Shown here: positions 24,671 to 38,120 of the stretch, in pieces | How the letters are laid out: each line of letters opens with the position of its first letter | How positions within the stretch are numbered: position 1 is the stretch's first letter | NCBI GenBank assembly: GCA_021464245.1 | Contig: JADCRB010000077.1 | Coordinates: 868,001 to 932,000 of the forward strand | DNA: 64,000 nucleotides | DNA from: Carallia brachiata | Lineage: Eukaryota; Streptophyta; Magnoliopsida; Malpighiales; Rhizophoraceae | Direction: 5' to 3' | The notes under the pieces: model-generated | Told to the model about the DNA's origin: nothing | Database searches by the model: none | The model's input: only the letters and a program-made list of their open reading frames with translations | Position numbers and translations under genes: made by a program

Positions 24671-27600
24671 ATGGATGTGGACTCGTCGATGATGACGGAG
24701 ACCGATCACGATCCGGCCGCGCAAACCGCTTCGTCGTCGCCCTCCGCGATGGATAGGGAGCAGCAGCTAGGCGACCAGCCACAGACAGCGGATATCCGGC
24801 TGCAGCGGCCGCCGCGACATCATCGCCTCTGTCAACGGCGCAGCAACAGGCTGGGCAGCCACTGATGCAGCAACAGAGTCCCGTTGTGGGTCCGCGGACT
24901 GCGCCTACTTACACGGTGGTGAATGCGATTATGGAGAAGAAAGAGGATGGACCGGGGCCCAGGTGCGGCCACACCTTGACAGCTGTGGCTGCTGTTGGTG
25001 AGGAGGGGACGCCCGGCTATATTGGACCGAGGTTGATTTTGTTCGGTGGTGCTACAGCGCTTGAGGGCAATTCTGCGGCCCAGGGGGCTCCTTCCTCGCC
25101 TGGGAATGCTGGCATCCGTATGGTTTTCGTTCAAATTGGTTTCATTTTCTTGTTCTTTGAATTTCTTGTTTGATAGCTGGTAATTCTAGTTATGAAGCTT
25201 ATGTTGTCTTGGATGCTCTGATTTTTTGATGCCCATTTTCTTTTGAGTTGCTTAAAGTTTTTGCTTCTTTTGATTCATGTATTGTTGACAAACTTAGTGA
25301 TTGTGGCTACATATGTTGGTGTTATATTGGTTTTTTAATTTAATTAGTGACTAGTTGTATTTGCGTGACTACTGTCGATCTCAGTGTTGTCTACGGTGAA
25401 GTAAGTGACAACATTACTGTTACTGTGACTTGTGCTATTCAGTAGAAAACTGGCATTTGAACCCATGCCTACTGAACTTTTTACATTTGAAGTGTTGCTT
25501 CTTACTCTTCTTGTTTTCACTTATTGTTTGGCTAAATGGTGTTGTTATGTGCTGTTCTGGATGCTCGCTATGAGGCACATATTGTTCATGTGTTTATGAT
25601 CCAAAATCTTACAGTTCATTGGGGTTTTAAGCTTTCACGTGCTTGCAATTGTATTTTGCAAACTCAAGCAGCCTTATTATGGATGCAACTGACATGGCTG
25701 TCGTTTTTATGGTTCCATTGATGCAGATGGCATTTTAGATTTAGTTCTGAGATTTTTATTAAATTCTATAGTGCTTAAGATCTGTTTTTAACCTAGATGC
25801 ATGAGTTCCTTGCTAACCCTAGCAACCTGTTTTTCTTTTTAATGATTTTCTGTCCTCCTCCCCTCTCTCCTTTTACCTAGTGTTTAAATTTTGACTCAAG
25901 AGTGTCTTAAATTGTGGTCGGGGGAGCTTTATCTTTGTTTCGAGTAGCAGTGCCTACAATCTCTATTGGCATAAAGGAGACTAACTATATTCACTTTTAT
26001 TTCTTGTGATATTCTTGTAACTCCCCTTTATGTTTAAGTACCTAATGTTTTGAAGTAGTCAACTTGCCTTTTTGTTATCATTCCTCTTTATGTATCCTAT
26101 GGCTATGATGATGGTCAGTCACATTAATTGTGTAAATAGGTAGTGATTTTGGTTTAGCAGGAGAAAGAACAAGAAGATAGATCCCAACTTTTGTGCTTTT
26201 CTAGGTTGCATTTAAGATATGGAATAAGATGAGGATAATAGGTAGTAATGTTTATTGGTTTGAATTTTGATCCCCTTTGTGATTTTCTTGTATTGCAGGG
26301 TTAGCGGGTGCCACTGCTGATGTTCATTGTTATGATGTGTTGACAAATAAGTGGTCTAGGTAAGTTCAGGATTCTTCACTTTATCAGCCTGCAACTATTT
26401 AAAACACTGGTTCGTATCCTGCTGTAGACTATACTGCTCTTACAACCAACTTGTTTTTTTAGGATAACTCCTCTTGGAGAACCACCTACGCCAAGGGCTG
26501 CTCATGTGGCAACCGCTGTGGGAACAATGGTTGTTATTCAGGTTAAATTTTGCAAATTATGTGATAATTTACACTTTTATCATGGAATTTTTCAATTTTT
26601 TTATCACCAATTACATTGATTTGTAAGTGAAAACTAGATCCTTAATTGCAACACAGGGCGGAATTGGTCCGGCTGGTTTGTCTGCTGAGGACCTTCATGT
26701 TCTTGACCTTACACAGCAGCGGCCACGATGGCATAGGTTAAGACACTTAACAATGTGCTTGCTCATTCATGCATAATGATTATAAACTTAAAATAAAGTG
26801 AATGCTCTTTTTCTGTAGAGTTGTTGTTCAAGGCCCTGGACCAGGGCCACGATATGGGCATGTGATGGCTTTGGTGGGTCAAAGGTATCTCATGGCCATT
26901 GGAGGGAATGATGGTAAGTCTCTTCACATTCTGGTCATTCATCTTGTGTACAATGGCATTAAACATAGCATGTTGATCTGTCACTGTGTGTACATGTACA
27001 TCTTTTTTTAATATCTTTGATGCATCTTTAGAATATTTGTGTCTTGCTTTTTAGGAAAGCGACCTTTGTCCGATGTATGGGCCCTAGACACAGCTGCCAA
27101 GCCTTATGAGTGGCGAAAATTGGAACCAGAGGGGGAAGGCCCACCACCATGCATGTAACATCTCTCTCTCTCTTTCTCTAACACACATAGCTGTGCACAT
27201 TCACAAAATTTAATGGATGGGCAGTTGTGTAAATACAGTTTTGTTGTGCTTCTTGTTGACACATCTGCATAATTGGCTATGCGCCATATTTTGATATGTA
27301 GAAAAGTTCTAAGGTCCTCATGGCTAATTTATATCTTCTCGATGGAGTGCAATTGTTGAGATCCTTGTGAAAAATTTGTTTACCTTCGTGGTTTCCAAAT
27401 GTGTAGTTTAGTTGTGATCTACTAGGTAGAACTTTGCACATTGATGTAATGTGGATACGTGATTATGGAATGTTGCATTTTGCAACTCTTTATCAGTTAA
27501 AGTGGAAAATATCTATTTTTTGTACTTTTTTTTGATTGACTTTTAATATGTAAACCAAATATCACCACCTCTTCTCTCTTTGATATGCGAACACTTGTTG

Positions 27601-30600
27601 GGATCCTAAGAAAATATTTGCTGCGTTATGGCAACTGCTTAACACATACCACCAAGATATATTTTGATTCTCCCACCCCGAAACTTTGCTTTGGTTGCTT
27701 ATTCTCCTCATATTCAGTGGTTGAGCATCCTTCTGATTTCCTTGATTTGAGTAGGTATGCCACTGCAAGTGCACGCTCAGATGGTCTTCTCCTACTTTGT
27801 GGTGGAAGAGATGCAAACAGTGTGGTACGTTAAAAAGTCTGACTGCTGTGTTGGAACATTCACAAATTCTTAATGGGCTTTATGATTATAAAGTGTTGGT
27901 TGCCAGAGATAGTTCAGTAATGTATTCTTTTAAATGTATATTTTGTCAAACATTTTATTTATATTATTAATCTCCTAAGGGTCATCTTGATGTTGAATTT
28001 AACGAATTTTCTGATTTTTAACACAAATAATTGTCTCAGCTTGGAGAAGAATTTTGTAAAGTTAATGAGCTTTGTTGAGTGTAGATGTCCTGTAGACATC
28101 TGGGAGACCTACCTCTTTGGGCCAACCTCTGCAAAACATTGAGTCGAAATTTAAAAAGAGTGAAGATTCATGTTTAGGTCATAGATTTATTCATATCATG
28201 GATCAGTATAAATGTATAGGTGCATACCTTGGAGGCTGGGACCGGTTTAGCAGCAACCTTTTTAATTGATGAGCTTGTGGACATCGAAAAAGAATCTGTT
28301 GATAGGTTTATTAGGAAGATATTGTGCCGGTGTGGCTTATAATTTTTGTCTTTGTTCGTTGTGGTTAGCTTAGCCATTGGTTTGGAGTGAACAGGATACT
28401 TTTTGTAATCTCCTGCTATATTGAAAAGGAAAAGTCAGAATGTCATCATCTTCTTTGCTTTTTGCTTTTTTTTTTTTTTCTTTCTTTCCCTTTGGCATGA
28501 ATTCCTCTAAAAGGTGGATGATGCAGTTTCGATTGGAAATTCTAATTATGTCTCTCAAATATCATGCTGTATAGTTTTGGATTTGTTTCCCTTCTGCTAT
28601 CAACAATAAAGACAACTCTTCTCTAAACACACATGTGCATGCTGTATAGTTTTGGATCTGTATGTCTCTACCTTTATTTTTTCATTGCTTTTAGATTCTC
28701 TTGAACTCCCTTAGTCAACGTTTGTGGAACTGGGGTGAAATATATATGTGCCGTTTTTGTTGTTTGGCATGTTTAAAATTTATGTTCATGTGTCTTTTAT
28801 TCTTTTGATAGGCTTAATATCGACAAATTAATTGACACAATATATTTTCTTAATCCAAATTTTTTATTTCAAACCAGTTGGTTTACCATTCTTTAATTCT
28901 TTTGCATTCCTATTAAATTTATTCATTTGTTTTTCTGTCATATGGGGAATCACTCTTGCTGCTTAAGATTTGGCTGACCATTAGTATCCTATTACTCTTC
29001 TATGTAATCTTTGCAGCCACTAGCAAGTGCGTATGGACTTGCTAAACACAGGGATGGCCGCTGGGAATGGGCAATTGCTCCTGGTGTGTCTCCCTCTTCA
29101 AGATATCAACATGCAGCCGTGAGTCTTTTTCCATTCAAACTTATTGCCTTTTGGTTAAGCATCAGATATTTCCAAGACTGATTAATTACTTTTTTCAATA
29201 TGTACTTAGGTTTTTGTTAATGCAAGGCTGCATGTGTCTGGAGGGGCACTTGGTGGTGGGCGAATGGTGGAAGATTCATCAAGTGTTGCAGGTACTTGAT
29301 CATGCTGTTCGCAAATTCAAAGCCTACCTATTTCATATTATGAAGATGATTGGTATCTATGACGTTTGTAGTATCAGTGTTCTCATTCTTATGACTATTA
29401 TGGATTGGTATTCAAAAGTTGCTGTCCAAATTGACAAGGCATGTATCCATTTGACCTTAGTGATTTATTTATTTCATGCTGTGTTAGCATTTTCTGAGAA
29501 AGAAATAATAGATTGGCGATAAAAAAATAAAATAAAGGCACACATAGTTGTATCTGAGACCTTAAATCATGCAAGAATTTCTTGTTTTCCTTGGTGAATT
29601 ACATCTTATTATTTTGCAAATTATCAGCGAGTGTATGTTAATGTATCTGTATGCAAGTGCATTTCATTATTCTAATTGCTTAAGTTTAGGTGTATAATAA
29701 CAAAGTCCTGTTATGCCTACAATGATTGTGTTTATTAAGTTTTCTGTATTATGCTCTTCAAAGAGATTCTGTGGCTATGGAATTTTGATAAAACGCTATG
29801 GTTCTCCTGTAGTCTTGGACACTGCTGCAGGAGTTTGGTGTGATACAAAGTCTGTTGTTACTAGTCCAAGAACTGGCAGGTATAGTGCTGATGCTGCTGG
29901 TGGGGATGCCGCAGTTGAGTTAACAAGACGTTGCAGGCATGCAGCTGCTGCGGTTGGTGATCTGATATTTATTTATGGTGGTTTACGTGGCGGTAAGTAA
30001 TAATTCCTGTACTATTTCACTGTTCCCATTTGCGAAGATGAAGCCAATTTCAGCAAGAATAGCTTTATAAATGATATGCTGAGCACTTAATTAAATATTC
30101 CCAGATGTTGTGGGGTAGAGATGATGAGAACTGAGGATGATTTCATTTAATTCTTGTTGACGGGACTGAACTGTGGGGTGGGAAGTTGATCTTGTCTACA
30201 TTTGAATTGGGGAGTAGACATGTAGCATTGTCAGATGCTCAAGTACAGCAAATCGTGGAAGCCTTATTTGCTGACACTTTTCATGGTGATTACAAGTTAC
30301 AACAAATTTCTAGGATGATTAGGGAATGGAACAAAGTGTGAAAGCATTTTGGTTCAAGTTTGGCTCTGGTGATGATGTTGGAAACCAATTTAAAATTAAT
30401 AGTGTCTGCTTGGACCTTTTAAACTCATCCGTAAATTGGTATTTTGAAAATGTTACTGTCTAAACATATTGTCAAATCTCATTTCAAGAAATGTTTTTCT
30501 TTGCTCGTCTTGGAAGATAAAAGCAATTCAGTTTAATATATATGCGGTATACCAAGAACAAAAAAAAAAAAAAAATGATAGCCCAATCCTGGAGTTGTGC

Positions 30601-33600
30601 AAAGCTTTTCTAGTTTGTGGAACTTGGGAGGTCAGATTATTTTATGTCACTTTCAAACATCCCAAAATTCGTTGTTTGTTGGCATAGTAACACGACATTC
30701 TTTCTGCAGGTGTGTTACTTGATGATCTACTTGTTGCTGAAGATCTAGCTGCGGCTGAAACAACCAGTGCAGCTTCACATGCTGCAGCTGCAGCTGCTGC
30801 ATCTACTGTGCCAGGTGGGCGGATACCTGGGAGGTATGCGTTCGTCGATGAAAGATCTAGACAAACTACGACTGAAGCATCATCTGATGGTGCTGTTGTG
30901 CTGGGCAATCCAGTTGCTCCTCCAATCAATGGTGACATTTACACTGATTTAAGCACTGAAAATGCAATGGTTCCAGTACCCCGGTAGGCTGGTTACTGCC
31001 TAGGTGTGTTTATTTTTATATTATGTATACAAGATATCTTCAACTATTTAAAGAGCTTCTGGATACGCGTCATCGTGCAGTAGAACAAGCAAAGGCGTAG
31101 AGTACTTGGTTGAAGCGGCAGCTGCAGAAGCTGAGGCTATAAGTGCTACTCTGGCTGCTGCGAAGGCGCGGCAAGTTAATGGCGAAATTGAATTGCCAGA
31201 CAGGGAGCGTACTGCAGAGGCTACCCCTAGTGGCAAACAATTTTCTACCTTGATAAGGCCTGATTCTGCTGGATCTAATGATGTTCCGCCAGCAGGAGTT
31301 CGTTTGCATCATAGAGCTGTAATAAAACATTTACGAATGTAATCTGAGACAATTTTGACAAGAAAGTGCTTATAGTCTCACCTTATTGATGTTCTCTTTC
31401 CTGCGTTGTTAGGTGGTTGTAGCTGCAGAGACTGGTGGAGCTTTAGGTGGCATGGTCAGGCAGCTATCGATTGATCAGTTTGAGAATGAAGGAAGACGGG
31501 TCAGCTATGGGACCCCGGAAAGTGCAACTGCAGCCAGGAAACTACTGGATCGACAGATGTCCATCAACAGTGTCCCCAAGAAGGTATGAAGAATGGTGTT
31601 TTATGCACATATTTTGGGCATTGCTATTCTGGAAATGCTCATGAATGGATCTGCATCTGATGTATAGAATAGATGAGTGATGAAGTCCTGTCCATGCAGC
31701 TTTTATGTTTTTGAAGATTGCTAGCTTGCTATATAGGCTTTGGAATTACATTTGGGGGGCATCTTTAACATTAAAGCGTCTTTTACATTAAAGGATGTCA
31801 TGCATTAGTCAAATTTTCTTGGTAGGATTCTTGAGCTGCTTAATATGATTGTGCTTGAATGGACTTAGGCTTTATTGGATATTACTGTTTGGCCCTGTAT
31901 TTCAGTGGGAGTAACAGCTTCTATATGGATCCAACTTCTATTTTATCATTCATGCTTATCCATGGACAATCATCTTTTTCTAGTCAGTAGCCACGGACAC
32001 TTATCATTACGATTAATTGGAGGGAGTACAGTGGGAATTTTCATATATTCATTTTTTCTTCATTCCAACTTTTTTGATGACTTTTTTTTTTTTTGGTTCA
32101 TTCGTGATGTGGTTGTACCACTGTCAGAACATTAGGTAGCTTGAACTTGGCACAGTGGTGTAATATCCATGAGCAGCAGAACACTATTAAGTTGTTGAGG
32201 TTATCTGCATAATCTTTGGGTGTGCGAATGGGTTGGGCTGTTTCACAACTTCCAAAATTTCATAGCCTAAAGAGATCCTGATTGCATAATCTTTTTTCTC
32301 TTTTGCTTTCACCTTTTTTATGTTCAACCTAGTGAAGGTGGAGCCATAGTGTAATGGTGAAGTTATTCTATTGTGACTTGGAGGTCAAAAGTTTGAGTCA
32401 TGGAAACAACCTCTTTGTGAAAACTAGGGTAGGGCATGCACATTTAACCCTTTCTCTGACTCCACAATATGGGAGTCTTGTGTGCTGGGATACCCTTATG
32501 TTCAACCTATTTAGCAATTTCTTGGAACAAAATTTAATGACTTCATTTATCTGTAGGAGACCTTACAAAAATTAGTTACATTGTTTTGTTAGCATGTTGT
32601 TCTGGATTTTTTAAGATTGATCTCTTTTGGGTGGTTTTGAGTTTTTTGCATGTGGATTGTGCTTGGGCCCTCTTTTCATGTTGCAGGTGAATTGCCTGCC
32701 TCAATTTTGTTTTTGATAAAATTAAAATTTTGTATTGAAATGTGATATGATTCTTATATAACAGGTTATAGCACATCTATTAAAGCCTCGTGGCTGGAAG
32801 CCTCCTGTTCGCCGACAATTTTTCTTAGATTGCAACGAGATAGGAGATCTTTGTGACAATGCTGAAAGAATATTTTCAAGTGAACCAACTGTTTTGCAAC
32901 TTAGGGCTCCTATCAAAATATTTGGTGATTTGCATGGGCAATTTGGGGATCTCATGCGACTTTTTGATGAGTATGGTGCACCTTCAACAGCTGGCGACAT
33001 TGCGTAAGTATTTTTTATTATGTCATCCTGCAGTTCCTATGTGTATCTGCGTTTTGGCATTCTGATTTGTTTTCCAGGATTAAAACCTGCTTATGCTGAC
33101 TATTCAATTTTACATTTTTCTTGAGCCAACAATTCATTTTCGTGCACCTCAACTATGTGGGCCGCTTTGGCTGAAATGAGTGAAGAGAGGCGCAGAGGAA
33201 CTGGAGAAAATGTGCATTAGAGGAATTTGCTGAACATTTTTCAATCTTTAAAAATGACAGCAATTTGTAATCTTTAAAAAGGACACAAAGCAGAGGACAG
33301 ATAGGTAGGTGGGACCCCAAGTGGCATGGGAATAGCTGATTAATAAGGATTTGGGACAGTTTTTGATGCAAATCGTGATAATGGAAAAGATTTTCGAAAA
33401 AAATATTTTAGGAAACTAAATAAGTGATAATTGTTTTATTCTCCTGTTTAGATATTTTACCATTTTGCTAGATAATTATTTCCTTTTTAGTCCTTTTAGC
33501 TAGTTCTACAGCGAGGGTTTATGTTATTACTTAGACAGGCTTATGAACTTTGATATTGACAGTTGATCATTGAATTGAGTTTAACCGGCGAGGCTAATTC

Positions 33601-36600
33601 TTGTTTGGATTACTAATAGGTTCTGTTGCTTTATCTTTTTTGGGTGGATTCTTGTGTTTTCTTTAGATTTTTCCTGTTTGTTCTTTTCCCCTTGTCCTAC
33701 CTCAGTTTTGGTATCAGAGCTAATCTCAGTCCAAAACCCATAAAAAAGCCTTCGGAGTTAACTTTCTGTTTCTACTGCCATTCACTGCCACACCTACTGC
33801 GCCTTTTCCATTGCCCGAGCCAGCCACCAATGATGCCATGAGCCTCTTTGTTTTCTTTTTGGCAGAAGGAACATTGTGCCAAAAGCGCATCAATACTATT
33901 GTGAATGATGAGATTTTCGCTTGTTCACATGGGGGATTTTGCTTTTGTCTTGTCCATTGTAAAGCACGCGCTGCTTTTGATGCTACTTGCTTCGAGGATG
34001 AGCTTGTTCACTGGATCGCGCCTTGCTTACTGCTTATTTGTAGTTCACCTCATTGTAGTCGATTTCTTTTTCAACAGACTGGGAATGATGCAGATCATAA
34101 TAATGTAAAAAGATGTCAAAAAAATATTTATCTTTGAGGGGACTAAATAAGAAGTTATAATTCTGTTATTATCCTATTTAGATATTCTTGGCTTTCTACC
34201 ATTTAGCTTTATAATATTTCCTTTTTAGTCCTTCTTGCTAGTTCTATAAATGGGGTTTATGTTATTTCATAAAATGGCTTGAGAATATTGATATAGACAA
34301 TTAATCATTGAATTGAATTTTATCATTAAGTGTTAATTCTCATTTTTTTTCTCGGTGGATTCTCTTGTTTTTTATCTTTTTGTGCGGATTCGCATGTGTT
34401 CTTCAGATTTTTCTGTTTTGTTCTTTAGTTTGATTCCCTGCCCTACATCAGTTTTTGAATGTGGGGGCAAAATGATAAAAGATTCATACCGCTGATCCTA
34501 CTTAAATTTGGGATTAAGGCTTAGTTAACTTGAGTTGTAGAATGCAGTCCTGTTCTTCTCGCCGCATGATGTCCACTTTTGACACTCTGGAACTGCTTTC
34601 TGGACAGTCCTGATTCCAAAATATTCCAAAAGTACTCTCTCCAAAATGATTAGAATGACTGTTGAAACTCGCAAATGAAAAAGGTGCAATTACTTTGGTT
34701 GATCAGTGTAAGAAAGATGGTTTGCTGACTCAATATTATGCTTGGACAAAGAAGAAAAGCTCTTCCTTTTTCGTTGACTTAAATTATCTGCTATTAAATA
34801 TCTCCCTGGTATTTGTGCCACTAGTCCTTTCTTGTGTTCCATAATAGTTCTCATAAATGTTGCATGAGAGCCCTAAGTAACTAAACTAGAGTTGTCAAAA
34901 TTTTAAATTGCAGAATAGCAGTTATATTTAATGGACATAACTGTTACTGCCATTTCATGCAGAAATCTCTATGTTATGTTGGTGTAATCTGAGTTTGATT
35001 TATGCATTATTACACAGAATCTGGACAAGGAAGTTCAGGTTCAGATTTTTTCTAAATATTCTCGTATGGTGAACTTGTTCATTGAAAGTATTGGTTGTGT
35101 GTGTTCTCCCGACTGGGACATATGTGAAAAAAAAAAGGTGTTGCATGCCAATGAGAAATTGATAATGCAAACATTTTAATCACAGTAGAAATATCTTTAT
35201 AATCTTTTTATTTCTCTGCTGCCTTGTGTACCAACATGACTGTCCTTACAGTAATACCTGCACTGATGACTAATAGCAAACAGTGCACATGCTTGTTTAT
35301 TAAATCTGGGATTATGCTGATTTTGTTCCATGACTGTCAGATATATTGATTATCTCTTCTTAGGAGATTATGTTGATCGGGGCCAGCACAGCCTGGAGAC
35401 TATTACCCTTCTTCTTGCATTGAAAGTAAGGCTTGGTTGTTTATTTTTCTATGCTTCATCTCTATCTCTTTCTGGATGTCGTGTTTCTTTCTATTTAATT
35501 AATATTTTTTTGCTTCATAGGTTGTCTTGTTTCTTGATGAGTAATGAATAATGATATTTGGTTCACTTTGTAATATTGTAGGTCGAGTATCCCCAAAATG
35601 TGCATTTGATTCGTGGGAATCATGAAGCTGCTGACATCAATGCCCTATTTGGTTTCAGGATCGAGTGCATCGAGCGGATGGTAAATATTTCTGCCGTTAA
35701 AGTTTTATGTTTATTAACTGATTTGCTTGCCAACTAAATTAAATTGCTGAACAGGGTGAGCGAGATGGTATTTGGGTTTGGCATCGGATAAATCGTTTGT
35801 TCAATTGGCTTCCTTTGGCGGCACTAATTGAAAAGAAAATAATCTGCATGCATGGTGGTATTGGTCGTTCAATCAATCATGTGGAGCAGATTGAAAATAT
35901 TCAGCGTCCAATTACCATGGAAGCAGGCTCGATTGTGCTTATGGATTTGTTATGGTCAGTGCATTTCCACATTGTTTTCCTATTGTCCGGTTGATCAGTG
36001 GTCACTTTTTTCTTTTGAATATCTCTTAGGTCTGATCCAACAGAAAATGATAGTGTTGAGGGATTGCGGCCAAATGCTAGAGGTCCTGGGTTGGTGACTT
36101 TTGGCGTAAGTGTTACTTTCTTTGCTTGTATTAATTCTGTGTCAATATCGGTTGGCTTGAGAACTTTTTCCTTTTTCTCTGCAAATGTTGAATTCTTTTT
36201 GCTGATGGAAATACAAACTAAATACTTTATGTTGCCCGATTGACATGCGCTGTACTTTGGGTAAGTTGATTTAGAAAATTCATTTGACATATTGTTCAGT
36301 TCTGAGGGAAACGTTGTTTAGTGGAACTTCTTGTATACTATTCACGTTGTCGGCCATGTATTCAATATATGTAGTAATGCTATTTGGCATATAGTATGAT
36401 GTCTCTTGCTCTATTTGCATTAGCTGTTATTTATTCTTGGGAGTTGCCAGCAACAGAATTTTGCGCTCAACTGAACATAGCTAAGCGTAATTTCATCCAA
36501 ATTCTTATATTTGGTCAGTGTGCATCATTCCGGAGTAGACTTGGGAACTAACAATGCTCATCGAACTCTTGACTGTCACTTGAGGGTACGCCTTCTTTGG

Positions 36601-38120
36601 AGGGAATAATTAAGCATGTATCTCCAAAAGTTGTGACAAACTATTTTATTGAAAGGTGTTATTGGAGGAGCCACTTGGTAGTATACAAACTATTATATTG
36701 AAAGGTGTTGTGACAAACTACAGTAAATATTTGATTTGGCAGTATACTTGGTAGTAATTCCCACTTGCAAGCAGGGTTGGATCTTTTGACTATAATAAGC
36801 ATAATGATTCTATACCCTCCTTTTAGCTCTCCTCCCCTTCCAAAAGAAAAGCGGTCATTCATTACTAGTTAACAGGGATAACAACGCAACCATATTTACG
36901 TAGTGTTCATAATCCGAAAGTTGTGACAAACTATTATATTGAAAGATGTTATCGGAAGAGCCATTGAAGTAACCTTCTGAATTAAGCTTACGAAGCATTA
37001 ATGATTCACTGCAGAGTTCTTTGCCTCGCGATGATCCTTTCAGGTCAGGAAAGGCTATGTGTGAGTGTGTTTCTCGTACTGTTCGGGTTTGGGGTTTGAT
37101 TGTTGTACATTTTATTGGATGCTTGAGTGAGGAGCAGTAAAGTTTAATAAGAGTGTGTCATTCGTTGGATGTCTGAGAGTTGGTGGTGGAATGGACTCAG
37201 TGATGTCTTGTCAAAAGAGTATTCTTTTGGGAGACCATCAATAATTTTTTTATTGCTTCCGTTTTGCATGTTTTTTTTGTTTTTGTTTTTTTTTTTTCTT
37301 TTTCCATGCTACATTGAGGATCCCTAGGAATTCTGTGATGCAAGCCTTCTCTTTCAACGTAATATTGTTTTTTTGTTTAGTTTGTCCATTTGACTTGTGA
37401 TTGGTGATTGGTGATTGGTGATTGGTAATTGGTAGCAGTGGTTATCTACATAGTAGCGCAGTCCTCTATACTGTGGTGGCTCTGATTGTAGCTGCAATAA
37501 ATTGTGTTCCACTAACCTCATGAATATGATGCCCTTTTCCAGCCTGATCGAGTTATGGAGTTCTGTAACAACAATGATCTTCAGTTGATTGTACGTGCCC
37601 ATGAATGTGTAATGGATGGTTTTGAGCGTTTTGCACAGGGACATCTGATTACACTTTTTTCAGCTACCAATTATTGTGGTATGTTTCTTGGCATTAAGAC
37701 CATTCCTTCTTTTTTTTTTTTTTTTCCCTGACCCTAACAGGTAGTTCAGCACTTTAGATGGCTTCTTGTCTTTTTTCTGCAGGTACTGCTAATAATGCAG
37801 GGGCAATCCTAGTTTTGGGAAGAGATCTTGTGGTGGTTCCAAAACTCATTCATCCTTTACCACCAGCAATTTCATCACCAGAAGCTTCCCCAGAACACCA
37901 TATTGAAGACACGTGGATGCAGGTTCATATGTGTTTCATTGTGCTTGAAAGCTTTTACTTAGACATTTTGTTTTTGTAAGTTATGTTCCTACTTCATGGT
38001 GATGTTTATGTGCCTATTTGTTTCCTTTGAGACCAGGAATTGAATGCCAACAGACCTCCGACACCAACTAGAGGTCGCCCACAAGTAGCAAATGACCGGG
38101 GTTCCCTTGCTTGGATATAG
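24671..38120 (+). CDS. BSL3: Kelch-repeat PP1-type Ser/Thr phosphatase, BSL2/BSL3 type
   Basis: Complete gene of 21 coding exons: 24671-25117, 26299-26359, 26463-26541, 26657-26736, 26819-26913, 27055-27154, 27755-27824, 29017-29118, 29210-29291, 29813-29992, 30710-30983, 31081-31318, 31413-31583, 32765-33003, 35341-35425, 35582-35680, 35755-35954, 36030-36105, 37543-37678, 37783-37922, 38037-38120. All introns are GT-AG and phases agree. The product is about 1,012 residues, the size of Arabidopsis BSL2/BSL3. The N terminus [15 protein letters not shown] is of BSL2/3 type, not BSL1. Kelch repeats span about residues 100-430; the phosphatase domain about 690-965 has GDLHG, GDYVDRG and RGNHE metal and catalytic motifs. 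This family dephosphorylates BIN2-type kinases in brassinosteroid signalling. Exon 1 holds one frame break near 24778-24785 (one base short), between GDQPQ and the Ala-rich segment. The choice between BSL2 and BSL3 is not resolved. Confidence 0.95.
32332..32495 (+). mobile_element. tRNA-derived SINE (Au-SINE-like) in BSL intron 13
   Basis: About 164 bp in the sense orientation with A-box-like tagtgtaatggtgaag and B-box-like agtttgagtcatgg, followed by the Au-type body aacaacctctttgtgaaaac. It is flanked by a perfect 14 bp target duplication, ttatgttcaaccta, at 32318-32331 and 32496-32509. The family assignment rests on resemblance to plant Au SINE from memory. Confidence 0.88.
33364..34450 (+). 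mobile_element. Complete miniature LTR retrotransposon (TRIM-like) in BSL intron 14
   Basis: Two direct LTRs, 33364-33704 and 34086-34450, each beginning TGATGCA and ending in TCA. A 5 bp target duplication GTTTT flanks the element (33359-33363 and 34451-34455). A primer-binding site tggtatcagagc, matching the 3' end of initiator-Met tRNA, lies four bases after the 5' LTR. A purine-rich agactgggaa precedes the 3' LTR. The roughly 380 bp interior has no gag or pol similarity, so the element is non-autonomous. Same strand as the gene. Confidence 0.88.
33709..33720 (+). promoter_or_regulatory. Primer-binding site of the miniature LTR element
   Basis: tggtatcagagc is the classic tRNA-iMet complement used by plant LTR elements, positioned just after the 5' LTR. 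Confidence 0.88.
37397..37432. repeat. Short tandem repeat (gattggt)n in BSL intron 18
   Basis: Five degenerate 7 bp units, gattggt, ending in gattggtaattggtag. No function implied. Confidence 0.8.

Noticed and set aside
29067..29522. 151-codon ORF within the BSL gene
   Set aside because: It spans exons 8-9 in the wrong frame plus intron sequence; the exon-intron model explains the region.
33811..34137. 108-codon ORF inside the miniature LTR element
   Set aside because: It lies across the interior and into the 3' LTR with no similarity to gag or any known protein.
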